A DNA stretch of 64,000 bases from OLB23 sp965230965 (GTDB lineage Bacteria; Patescibacteriota; Microgenomatia; UBA1406; HO2-37-13b). The stretch spans positions 248,001 through 312,000 of the forward strand of contig OZ246401.1 in NCBI GenBank assembly GCA_965230965.1. Reading direction: 5' to 3'. Below are positions 17,238 through 24,128 of the stretch, piece after piece; position 1 is the stretch's first letter; the number at the start of each line of letters is the position of its first letter. The position numbers and the translations under genes are program-made. The notes beneath the pieces were generated by a model. That model ran no database searches. It saw only the letters and a list, made by a program, of their open reading frames with translations, and was not told where the DNA came from.

Positions 17238-17552
17238 TCCCCTGTAGCTCAACGGTAGAGCATTCGACTGTGTTTGTAACGCAGCCTATATTGGAAACAA
17301 TATAGTGAATAAGAGGATGAATTCAGGGAAGCCTTCATTTAACTCATGTTAGATATGGTGATCCTGAGCCAAGCCCAAATATTGGGAAGGTGCAGAGACT
17401 ATCCCGCAAGGGAGTAGTCCGACATTTGTCGGACGAAGCGTCCTCCATCTAAAGCATTTATGCCAAGATGATGATATAGTCCACGCTTTAAGGAAACTTA
17501 AAGATTAAGTGTAATCGAAGGGTTCCTGGTTCGAATCCAGGCGGGGGAGCCA
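17238..17552 (+). tRNA. tRNA-Asn(GUU) interrupted by a group I intron
   Basis: The 5' exon is 17238-17271 and the 3' exon 17512-17552. Spliced, it gives a full cloverleaf: acceptor TCCCCTG/CGGGGGA, D arm GCTC/GAGC, anticodon stem TTCGA/TCGAA with loop CTGTTAA (anticodon GTT), 5-nt variable loop, T arm CCTGG-TTCGAAT-CCAGG, discriminator G73 and an encoded CCA. The loop, discriminator and acceptor pattern match bacterial tRNA-Asn. The split is between U35 and U36, inside the anticodon, so without splicing no functional tRNA can form. Confidence 0.93.
17272..17511 (+). ncRNA. Group I self-splicing intron (240 nt, no ORF)
   Basis: The splice junctions obey group I rules: the 5' exon ends in U and the intron ends in G. 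P1 is an uninterrupted hairpin, CTGTGTT (17268-17274) with AACGCAG (17278-17284), placing the splice-site U17271 opposite G17281 (the conserved G-U pair). P2 is CTATATTG/CAATATAG with a GAAA loop (17286-17305). The core R element GTGCAGAGACTA (17390-17401) and S element with ATATAGTCC (17474-17482) pair as P7 (GACTAT 17397-17402 with ATAGTC 17476-17481). P9 is CTTTAAG/CTTAAAG with a GAAA loop (17486-17503). It looks complete and active. Confidence 0.92.
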
Positions 17553-17873
17553 CAGTTTACGATCAGCGTAAAAGAAGATCTGATCAAAGGGTTTTGCGTA
17601 GTCGTAACGCACTGTTCTGCCTTCTAGCCTTAAGTTCTGAAATACCATTTTGATCAACTGCCTCTTTTGCTCCATTTCAGAACTCACGAATAGCTCATGT
17701 GCTCGGTTTGCAAGGTCCAGAAGGTACGAAGCGGTAATAAAGTAGTCTTTATCGGCATAGTGTAGATTGTTGACCTTGCTCTTAATCTTGTCCTGAGACG
17801 ACTGAAGCTCTTTGAACTTTTTGTCATAGATGTCCGTAGTAATCCAATTTTCAAAAACTTGAAGAAAAAAAAT
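17505..17873 (-). pseudogene. Serine-recombinase C-terminal remnant running antisense into tRNA-Asn
   Basis: On the minus strand a frame opens just after a stop at 17876-17874 and has no convincing start. It encodes a charged helix (YDKKFKELQSSQDKIKSKVN), then QKRQLIKMVFQNLRLEGRTV and YAKPFDQIF, which resemble the coiled coil and C-terminal end of large serine recombinases common in Patescibacteria. The last ~20 residues (from WLPRLDSNQEP) are merely the tRNA read backwards. The catalytic N-terminal domain is absent. It suggests an element once inserted at this tRNA gene. Identification rests on remembered family patterns. Confidence 0.5.
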
Positions 17874-18044
17874 TTACTAAGAACAATATAACGACTGCAG
17901 AGTCGGCAATTGGTCTAGGTATCCTTAGTAGAATGGGTTATGGTGGGTTTTGGTTGATTAGAAAGTTGTTATTTAAAATTACTTAGCAACCCATTTAGAT
18001 TGAGTAGGAGTATAATAATTATTGTTATAAGTCTCTAATGTAAT
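17874..18044. other. Junction region without an intact gene
   Basis: No complete gene is visible. On the plus strand a short open stretch ending at TAG 17984-17986 encodes ITTAESAIGLGILSRMGYGG and a hydrophobic/basic tail; it could be the 3' scar of another gene joined to the recombinase remnant, or chance. AT-rich sequence before the next ATG may hold its promoter. Confidence 0.3.
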
Positions 18045-18263
18045 ATGAAAATCAAACTTCTGATTGTTTCTATATTATTCTTTGCCTTTTCAATCCTTGC
18101 AGCTACAGGTGCTGAAGCACGTTATACTCGTGGATATTATAGAAAATCAGGGACTTATGTAAGACCATATCATAGTACAAACCCGAACTATACAAAAAGA
18201 GATAACTATTCTTTTCGGGGAAATATAAATCCGTATACTGGTAAGAGGGGCTATTTAAGATAA
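18045..18263 (+). CDS. Small secreted protein with a GTYV-PY...NPYTGK motif
   Basis: A 72-residue protein: a signal peptide (about 1-24, ending GAEA), then a short basic, Tyr-rich mature part with GTYVRPYHSTNP, DNYSFRGNINPYTGKRG. This closing pattern is widespread in small exported proteins of proteobacteria and phages, but I know of no function. It lies in the accessory stretch beside the tRNA integration site, 10 bp before the next gene on the same strand. Confidence 0.6.
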   Translation: MKIKLLIVSILFFAFSILAATGAEARYTRGYYRKSGTYVRPYHSTNPNYTKRDNYSFRGNINPYTGKRGYLR

Positions 18264-18273
18264 CTAATAAATC

Positions 18274-18711
18274 ATGAAGTTTGTAATAATTTTCGTTTTA
18301 TTTCTTTTTGGATGGTACTTCTTATTTGCTAACAGAAGTCTTTCGCCTAGCCCAAATATAAGTATAAATAAAACTCAAAGTACAGAAACCTGTGTAAATA
18401 TAAGCAAGGAACAAGCAATCAAAATTGTAAGCAATCAACCAGAAGTTTATGACTTTATGAATCAAGGAGTCAAAAATACACCACGTCAGAAAAGCACTCC
18501 AAAAATCGAAATCGATGATATGAATATAAGTGCATTTGTAATACATGTTTTTACATTAGAGGAGTATTATGGAAAGAGCATGCCAACAAACCAGACAACA
18601 TTCAATTGGTATACAATAGACAAATGTAGAGGAGAAGTTATATGCTCTTTTTTTATCTATAAAGAGGGAAAAATAATGCGAGCATCAGAGCCAAATGAGT
18701 ATCCCTGTTGA
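18274..18711 (+). CDS. Membrane-anchored or secreted protein of unknown function
   Basis: A 145-residue protein with an N-terminal hydrophobic segment (2-20) that could be a signal anchor or signal peptide. The rest is polar with three cysteines, one in ETCVNISKEQAIKIV, one in DKCRGEVICSFF and one at the very end. The SKEQAIKIV start and WYTIDKCRGEVICSF segment resemble PepSY-like or small beta-rich periplasmic folds, but this is weak. It follows the small secreted protein gene by 10 bp and is probably in the same transcript. Confidence 0.5.
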   Translation: MKFVIIFVLFLFGWYFLFANRSLSPSPNISINKTQSTETCVNISKEQAIKIVSNQPEVYDFMNQGVKNTPRQKSTPKIEIDDMNISAFVIHVFTLEEYYGKSMPTNQTTFNWYTIDKCRGEVICSFFIYKEGKIMRASEPNEYPC

Positions 18712-18718
18712 TTTTAAA

Positions 18719-18997
18719 CTAATAACTTAATTCTATATTTTCTGTTTTAATATCCAACTCACAAAAACCCATAACTATTCCTTTCAGCTCATCTCGAACA
18801 CCATCAGTATTATTAGCATACGATTCATTTAATGCATAATTAGCTCTATTTTTATAGCACAAGATAGCCTGTTTAAGATTTACTATGTTGTTGTATAAAT
18901 TAAACAATATTATGAGCAGAAACGTTATTAAGAAAAATATTGCAGTTGAGAGGCCTCCTCGTGTTGAATTTACAATTTCGGCATTATGAGTTTTCAT
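18719..18997 (-). CDS. Small single-pass membrane protein, unknown
   Basis: A 92-residue protein with one long membrane helix (about residues 17-38, LSTAIFFLITFLLIILFNLY) and a polar C-terminal part containing two cysteines. ATG 18997 is used; an in-frame ATG at 19048 would add 17 residues and cannot be excluded. No family recognised. It is convergent with the preceding gene (8-bp gap). Confidence 0.45.
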   Translation of the reverse strand: MKTHNAEIVNSTRGGLSTAIFFLITFLLIILFNLYNNIVNLKQAILCYKNRANYALNESYANNTDGVRDELKGIVMGFCELDIKTENIELSY

Positions 18998-19077
18998 AGT
19001 GGAATCTTTTATTTTATACAAAAAACGGTATTTAACAAAAATAATCAAACAAATTACTTGTTTTTATTAAAACCATT

Positions 19078-20022
19078 CTATCTATTTCTTAACCAAGAGT
19101 AAAATCCTAAAAGAATCAAGCTAAAAAATCCACCGCTCATAATTTTGTCTGTATTGTCCAAATCACCATAGGACTCTGAAACGTTGTTAAATAGATTGTT
19201 GAAAGTATTATTTGCTTCTTTTACTAATATGTCCTTATTTCTTGTGTCCTTTTGCATGTTTAATACATCTAAGAGTCTTCGGTCTTCTACACATTCGTTA
19301 TTTTTAAGGACATAGTCTTCAACACATACACAAGACTCAGATGACAAATCATATATTGAGTTTATCCCTAGGATTTCTTGACAATACTCGTCCTGAGAAA
19401 TGCAATTAGAATTATTCTGATCAAATATGTAACCCTGTTCACACTCACAAGACCTATTACTTGTGTTATATATTGCATTATAACCATAAAGATATTTACA
19501 TTGCGTTTCTCCAAGCACGCACTTGCTACCTGATGCATCCAACATGTATAGTAGCCCACATTCGCATGTCTCAGAGACCACATCAAATTCACTGCCATAT
19601 CCAAAGTTATCCCAACAATATTGATTTCTCGAAACGCACTTTGACCCATCAAAAAGATATCCATAGGAACATTCGCATTGATCAGTCAAGCTATTGTATC
19701 GACTGTTAAACCCAATTTTGTCCTGACATAACTGATCCGTAGAAACACATCTTCCGTTTGAGACCACATAGCCATAATTACATTCACAGTTACCAGTAAT
19801 TGAGTTAAATGATGAGTGTAATGAACATATAGGTTGTGCCGCACCGCAAGTGCAAGATGGACTATAAGTATCATCATTACAAACGTATCTTCCTGAACTA
19901 TAGTCACAATAAGCTATTCCTCCATGCCATGAGCAACAACCTTGCTGAGCATAGACTTGATAGGGCAAAAGAAAATAAAATACGAGTAGTAAGAAAAATA
20001 AGATTTTGAAGGAAAATCTCAT
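19078..20022 (-). CDS. Secreted EGF-like repeat protein with C-terminal membrane anchor
   Basis: A 314-residue protein: signal peptide (1-25, ending VYAQ), a cysteine-rich head, then five repeats of about 38 residues with the pattern C-x-x-x-x-G-[YFI]-[NG]-S-x-Y-[ND]-x-x-[ST]-x-x-C-x-C-x-x-G-Y-x-[FL]-x-x-x-x-C, reminiscent of EGF-like modules. A polar linker and one hydrophobic segment (about 295-310) with Arg after it form a C-terminal anchor. TATAAT on the minus strand (20034-20029) ends 6 nt before the ATG. It probably sits on the outer face; adhesion is a guess. Confidence 0.65.
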   Translation of the reverse strand: MRFSFKILFFLLLVFYFLLPYQVYAQQGCCSWHGGIAYCDYSSGRYVCNDDTYSPSCTCGAAQPICSLHSSFNSITGNCECNYGYVVSNGRCVSTDQLCQDKIGFNSRYNSLTDQCECSYGYLFDGSKCVSRNQYCWDNFGYGSEFDVVSETCECGLLYMLDASGSKCVLGETQCKYLYGYNAIYNTSNRSCECEQGYIFDQNNSNCISQDEYCQEILGINSIYDLSSESCVCVEDYVLKNNECVEDRRLLDVLNMQKDTRNKDILVKEANNTFNNLFNNVSESYGDLDNTDKIMSGGFFSLILLGFYSWLRNR

Positions 20023-20213
20023 AAAGACATTATAGTCTTAATTGATAAAAACTACTATAAGTTACAAAGCTATCTTAGATAAGCACAATATTGAGGAAAA
20101 CTTTAAGAAAAGACATATTCCCTCACCCACTCCTCAGTTCGCATACTTTGCCAGAGCGGGAGCTTAGATTTTCACAATTGTCTGTATAAATAAAGAAGTA
20201 AAGTGCATTGGAC

Positions 20214-20240
20214 GCGGGGTCGGGTCAGACCCTCCCCCGC
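20214..20240 (-). terminator. GC-rich hairpin after the 4-TM protein gene
   Basis: GCGGGG (20214-20219) and GGG (20222-20224) pair with CCC (20230-20232) and CCCCGC (20235-20240), giving a strong stem. It lies 24 bp past the stop of the minus-strand gene and marks the edge of the GC-rich block. There is no strong U tract right after it. Confidence 0.55.
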
Positions 20241-20263
20241 ATCCATGCTTGCACTACGGTTGG

Positions 20264-20896
20264 CTACGCACCGTCGAACGTGTCGGTCACGTCCATCGCG
20301 AACTCCTTGTCCGCATGCCTGGCGATCAGGGCGGTCGTGATGACGCCACCGCAGATCGCCAAGATGACCAGCAGGACCATGAGGATCGCCGCCGCTCCGT
20401 TGCCACTCGACGACGAACTGCTCCGCCGACGCCCTCCCTTGGAGGAGCCGCCCTTGAAGAAGCCCATCACGTCTCCGAGCATGTCGGGAGCCGCCGAAGC
20501 GGCCTGCCAGGTGTTGTGGAAATGGGCCGCGGTATTGTACGCCGCGATCGCCACGTCACCGAACCGCCTGCGCCGCCAAGCGACGATCAGGCTGTGGATC
20601 CAGATCACCGTACCGCTTCCCAGCAGGGCGGGGATCAGGATCAGGTACCCCAACTCGAACATGATCTGGCCCTCTTCGGGGGTCAGCATCTCGAGTCCGA
20701 TGGCGCCCATGGTCAGCAGCGTGAGGTACACCCAGGTGAACCCCACGGCCGACATGATGAGCGCCGACCAGACAAGAAGCCTCGGCCAGCCCTTGACGAT
20801 CTTGACCTCGGTCCAGTACTTCCCGCCCTCCCTGGCATTCCACCAGGAGATGACGAAGTTGAAGACCAAGAGTCCCATGAGAACCAACGCGTTCAC
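20264..20896 (-). CDS. Four-TM protein of unknown function, GC-rich foreign cassette
   Basis: A 210-residue protein starting at GTG 20896, with AAGGAG six bases upstream, a proper Shine-Dalgarno unlike most genes here. Predicted membrane helices: about 2-18, 40-65, 78-105 and 178-200. Between the third and fourth lie an amphipathic part and an RRRSSSSSSG stretch that looks like a flexible linker. No family recognised. Codon use is strongly GC-rich (CTC, GTC, ATC, GCC) against an AT-rich background, and opposite-strand open frames here are shadows of that composition. Its own 5' hairpin, Shine-Dalgarno and terminator make it a self-contained acquired unit, like the one at 5.3-6.0 kb. Confidence 0.65.
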   Translation of the reverse strand: MNALVLMGLLVFNFVISWWNAREGGKYWTEVKIVKGWPRLLVWSALIMSAVGFTWVYLTLLTMGAIGLEMLTPEEGQIMFELGYLILIPALLGSGTVIWIHSLIVAWRRRRFGDVAIAAYNTAAHFHNTWQAASAAPDMLGDVMGFFKGGSSKGGRRRSSSSSSGNGAAAILMVLLVILAICGGVITTALIARHADKEFAMDVTDTFDGA

Positions 20897-21297
20897 GACT
20901 CGCTCCTTGAATTTGGCTGAGTTGGACGGTTACAGATTTTGCATAGCCTCGCTCCGTCCAGCGCATCGACTTCTCGATGCAGCGAAGATTTTTCTCATGA
21001 AAAAGTTTTTATAAGAATAATCCTCGCCTGGACGAAACGACATAAACCTTTTAAAGTGCAAGAAAATAAGCCCTGGCTCAAGTACATTGCTAAAACATAC
21101 CCTAAACAGGACTCGCTACATTATATCATAATACTATAGGTTATTCAAGGTTGGATCTTGGGTTAGCCTTAATTTTCCCCCAGTAAATAAGATTCTTACA
21201 CATCCTTTACCATTTCCTTGCTCAATAATTATATGCGCATACTATCATCATCAATGAGCGGTTAAAAATTTTCATACCGAATAAGAGGTGAAAAACT
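20897..21297. promoter_or_regulatory. Intergenic region with a 5'-leader hairpin
   Basis: The first 85 bp are still GC-rich and include a perfect 7-bp stem, GCATCGA (20963-20969) with TCGATGC (20974-20980), in the leader of the minus-strand gene. The remainder is AT-rich and non-coding as far as I can see, and must contain the promoter of the YtxH-like gene, whose ATG is preceded by AGAGGTG. Confidence 0.4.
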
Positions 21298-21540
21298 ATG
21301 AAGAATGATAATAAGAACGGATTAAGTAGTACCGTTGTTTTAGCCACAGGAGCAGTTGTTGGAGCAGGAGTTGCTCTGGCCGGCGCAACAGTATTAAAAG
21401 ATGAAAAGAATCGAAAGAGAATGAAAAATCTTTTCACAGATGTAAAGGAACAAGCCTTGGACCACCTTACCAATGCACAAGAGGATGTTGAAGAAGGTGT
21501 AAAAAAAGTAGGAAAGAAATTGGCTAATGGGAACAAGTAA
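21298..21540 (+). CDS. YtxH-like small membrane protein
   Basis: An 80-residue protein: short polar head, one glycine/alanine-rich membrane helix (about 10-30, VVLATGAVVGAGVALAGATV), then a charged helix (KDEKNRKRMKNLFTDVKEQA) predicted to coil. This is the architecture of YtxH/general-stress proteins. AAGAGGTG six bases before the ATG is a good Shine-Dalgarno, which sets it apart from the leaderless genes around it. A role in envelope stress is inferred from the family only. Confidence 0.6.
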   Translation: MKNDNKNGLSSTVVLATGAVVGAGVALAGATVLKDEKNRKRMKNLFTDVKEQALDHLTNAQEDVEEGVKKVGKKLANGNK

Positions 21541-21581
21541 TGATCAAAGGTCTTGATGTAAGGGGAGTTTGTGGCTTTGAC

Positions 21582-21611
21582 TTGACAATGTATTGAGAAC
21601 GACAATATACT
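21582..21611 (+). promoter_or_regulatory. Strong promoter of the DUF5671-like operon
   Basis: TTGACA (21582-21587), 18-bp spacer, TATACT (21606-21611), ending 6 nt before ATG 21618. It predicts a leaderless transcript for this gene and the next. Confidence 0.65.
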
Positions 21612-21617
21612 GAAACA

Positions 21618-22151
21618 ATGCAACCAGATCAACCCATTCTCAATAAAGCCACTCCTCTCCCTGAATCTGTTGGTATGTGGGATGCATTTGAGCATGTATT
21701 AATGTTTATTAGCATGTACGTATTTGCCAGCTCCTCATCTATGCTTCTCCATACATTTGTTGATACATGGCTACCCGATGTTACTACCACTAACTCTATG
21801 TATAACTCATACAATGACTTGGGTTCAGTATTAACGAGAGCGTATCTGTCAGCCATTATCGTTTCGTTTCCTATATTCGCCTTTCTCTTTCTCCGGATCA
21901 CAAAACATACAAAGCTCAATCCCACGGTACGAAGTCTAAAATTAAGAAAATCACTTATTTATATTACCCTCACCGTGACTTTTATTATTCTCATTTGGAA
22001 ACTTATTAATACTGTGTATACCCTGCTATCAGGCAATATTGGAGTTAATTTCTTGTTGCACTTTGTAATTACAGTCTCAGTAAGCGGACTTATTTTTGCC
22101 TACTACTTTTTACAGGTTAAAGAAGATCGTCAACCACGCCTATCTCAATGA
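21618..22151 (+). CDS. Multi-pass membrane protein (DUF5671-like)
   Basis: A 177-residue integral membrane protein with four predicted helices (about 23-48, 72-96, 112-133, 145-167). The spacing and the region around DAFEHVLMFISMYVFA recall DUF5671 proteins found in Patescibacteria, whose function is unknown. Its stop codon overlaps the start of the next gene (ATGA), so the two proteins are probably made together and may interact. Confidence 0.55.
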   Translation: MQPDQPILNKATPLPESVGMWDAFEHVLMFISMYVFASSSSMLLHTFVDTWLPDVTTTNSMYNSYNDLGSVLTRAYLSAIIVSFPIFAFLFLRITKHTKLNPTVRSLKLRKSLIYITLTVTFIILIWKLINTVYTLLSGNIGVNFLLHFVITVSVSGLIFAYYFLQVKEDRQPRLSQ

Positions 22152-22921
22152 GAAAATACTATATTTTTATAGCTATTCTTTCAGTTTTGTTTGTCCTTAT
22201 GATCGTGGGTGGTATTCAGTTGGTAGGATCGCCCATGAAAAATCGCGCAAAAGAAGCGGATAAAAAAATAGTTGAACAAATGACCAAACTAACACAAGAG
22301 ATAGAGATTTTCTATCAAAGTAATAAACAACTTCCAGCATCGCTCAATGATATTAATACCAACTCCATCGATGATCCTACAGCGAAAGACAAGTATGCCT
22401 ACAAAGTTATATCTGCGAATAAATATGAGATGTGTGCGACATTTTCTACTGACAATTCAGCTGATACTTCGAGAGATTACTGGGGGAAAAACACAGGTCA
22501 ATACCAACTTTACACTCATAAAAAAGGTGAAAATTGTATTACATTCACTGCGCCCGATCTTATGACAAACATTGAGAATCCAGCGGTAGTTGTACCAGAA
22601 GTAGGAAAATTCAGCAGCATGTCTGCTACCTTAAACGAAAAGGATTCTCAGTTTAACTTTGAATATTCAGGCAAGTCGAGTGTTTTTACTGTTGAAATGT
22701 CTACCTTTCCTGATTTTTCTGAAAATATATATCTTACTTTCGCTTCGGGTTCACAATCGCCACTCTATGCTAAAAAAGATGTAAGAAATTACTCAGACTA
22801 CTATTGTGGCAGCAAAATATATTGGCGCATAAAAGCTGATCTAGGCGTTACGAGTGAAGCAAATGAAGATGTAGTATGCGGAGCTAAAGCTATACCTACT
22901 CCGACGGTGACTGGTATATAG
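22148..22921 (+). CDS. Membrane-anchored extracytoplasmic protein, unknown
   Basis: A 257-residue protein with an N-terminal membrane helix (about 5-27), followed by a helix and a domain (30-135) resembling the soluble part of pilin-like proteins (IVEQMTKLTQEIEIFYQSN, LPASLNDI) with two cysteines, then a beta-rich C-terminal domain (about 150-245) with another cysteine pair. It is translationally coupled to the DUF5671-like gene by a 4-bp overlap. I cannot assign a function. Confidence 0.5.
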   Translation: MRKYYIFIAILSVLFVLMIVGGIQLVGSPMKNRAKEADKKIVEQMTKLTQEIEIFYQSNKQLPASLNDINTNSIDDPTAKDKYAYKVISANKYEMCATFSTDNSADTSRDYWGKNTGQYQLYTHKKGENCITFTAPDLMTNIENPAVVVPEVGKFSSMSATLNEKDSQFNFEYSGKSSVFTVEMSTFPDFSENIYLTFASGSQSPLYAKKDVRNYSDYYCGSKIYWRIKADLGVTSEANEDVVCGAKAIPTPTVTGI

Positions 22922-22930
22922 GTTTCAGCA

Positions 22931-23143
22931 TTAGATACTCGCCTTATATCCTATTCCCTCTATAGCTTTCACAATCTTTTCCGTATTGACCTGCTTTTCA
23001 TCATACTCAACCACACACTCCTGATTTAGGTAGCTAGCTTTAGCTGATGTGACGCCCTGCAGAGTATCCTCAATCGTCCCCTCAATCATAATCGGACAGC
23101 TAGCACAGTGCATTCCTTCAATTTTCAGTGTTACTGTTTTCAT
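22931..23143 (-). CDS. CopZ-like heavy-metal-associated (HMA) protein
   Basis: A 70-residue single HMA domain: VTLKIEGMHCASCPIMIEG has the two metal-binding cysteines of the MxCxxC loop (MHCASC), and the rest is a ferredoxin-like beta-alpha-beta fold. It would carry Cu(I) to or from the P-type ATPase encoded two genes upstream. The start at 23143 comes one base after the stop of the SafE/cupredoxin gene; it is the last gene of the copper operon. Hg or Zn binding is possible but copper fits the context. Confidence 0.85.
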   Translation of the reverse strand: MKTVTLKIEGMHCASCPIMIEGTIEDTLQGVTSAKASYLNQECVVEYDEKQVNTEKIVKAIEGIGYKASI

Positions 23144-23144
23144 A

Positions 23145-24128
23145 TTACTTAACAACATCTATAACTCCTCTATACATTCCCATGCTACACATAAATGGAA
23201 TTTGTGTTGGTTTTTCAGGCATTGTAAACGTAACAGATTCCGTTTTACCCACATCTACAAATTTTTGGAAATTAAAGTAAGGAATTGTTATTGCCGCAGC
23301 ACATGTATATGCATCTTTATTCTCGATATTAAAAGTAACTTCCTGACCTGCTTTTACAGTAATTTTATTAGGGCTATATCCATGTCTCTGAACTAAAATG
23401 GTTACAGCATTTTTTGTTGGGATATCAGTAGCTTGTTCAACTACCTGTACATTGGGCATAGGACTTCTTAGCATCAAAGGACTTCCTGTTAATGCAAAAG
23501 CATTATTAAGATTAAATAGTGCAAGTACTATAAGTGCACAAGCTGCTACTATAGTGAACTTTTTTTGCAAGTTTTCTCCTAATTTTGCAGCAGAATATCC
23601 AAGGATAAAGAACAAAGGCGAAGTTCCTAATACAAATACAAAAAGAATCAATGCTCCTAAGACTGGACTTCCCGAGCCAATAGCAAGTGCCATCATAGCT
23701 TGTGTTGTTCCACATGGAATAAAGACAGTAAAAGCACCAAGAAGTGCAGGGGCAAATATATTTTTACTTTTTGTTTGGTTTCTTACAAGTTTAGTAACAA
23801 AACGTGGGGGTTGTAGTGCAAAATATCTGAAAATCGGATGAACTTGCAATAGATTAAGTGCTGTTCCAAGCATAAAAATTGCAACAGCAAACTGCACAGC
23901 AACCTGCGCAGATAATGACAGCTGAAAAAAAGAACCAAACCATCCTAAAAGAAAACCGAGAACAGTATAGGATAGCAACTTCGCTCCTAGAAATACCAAA
24001 ATAGGCAAAGCATTGGATTTATCTTCTTGCTGCGCAATGGTTGCAGCTAAAAGCCCCCCTTGTACAGCTAGGCAGGTAAGTCCACCTGTTAATAAGCCAG
24101 TTAAAAAAATTGCCCAGATATTTATCAT
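23145..24128 (-). CDS. SafE/DsbD-like membrane protein fused to a cupredoxin domain
   Basis: A 327-residue fusion. Residues 1-220 form six or seven membrane helices of the sulfite-exporter TauE/SafE (UreH-like) type, with GLLTGGLTCLAVQGG in the first helix and FIPCGTTQAMMALAIGSG in the fourth, the Cys positions typical of DsbD-like transporters. Residues 245-327 are a cupredoxin-like beta sandwich (GYSPNKITVKAGQEVTFNI ... PFMCSMGMYRGVI) with Cys and Met candidates for copper ligands, predicted to lie outside. Start ATG overlaps the copA stop (ATGA). It probably handles copper after export, or helps move electrons or copper across the membrane. Confidence 0.8.
   Translation of the reverse strand: MINIWAIFLTGLLTGGLTCLAVQGGLLAATIAQQEDKSNALPILVFLGAKLLSYTVLGFLLGWFGSFFQLSLSAQVAVQFAVAIFMLGTALNLLQVHPIFRYFALQPPRFVTKLVRNQTKSKNIFAPALLGAFTVFIPCGTTQAMMALAIGSGSPVLGALILFVFVLGTSPLFFILGYSAAKLGENLQKKFTIVAACALIVLALFNLNNAFALTGSPLMLRSPMPNVQVVEQATDIPTKNAVTILVQRHGYSPNKITVKAGQEVTFNIENKDAYTCAAAITIPYFNFQKFVDVGKTESVTFTMPEKPTQIPFMCSMGMYRGVIDVVK

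Noticed and set aside
17238..17552. tRNA-Thr(UGU) or tRNA-His(GUG) as the identity of the split tRNA
   Set aside because: Other junctions can give those anticodons, but only CTGT/TAA has exon-final U, intron-final G and a P1 G-U pair at the site; G73 and the U1-A72 acceptor also fit Asn.
17505..17571. WLPRLDSNQEP-type peptide as a genuine protein end
   Set aside because: It is the reverse complement of the tRNA-Asn 3' half, a well-known translation artefact; only the part beyond the tRNA may be recombinase-derived.
20208..21014. Plus-strand open frames of 223-268 codons in the GC-rich block
   Set aside because: Composition-driven shadows; the minus-strand frame has an SD, plausible membrane helices and a terminator.
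20939..21139. 66-codon plus-strand frame after the GC-rich block
   Set aside because: It crosses the GC-rich/AT-rich border and the leader hairpin of the minus-strand gene, and has no start signal.
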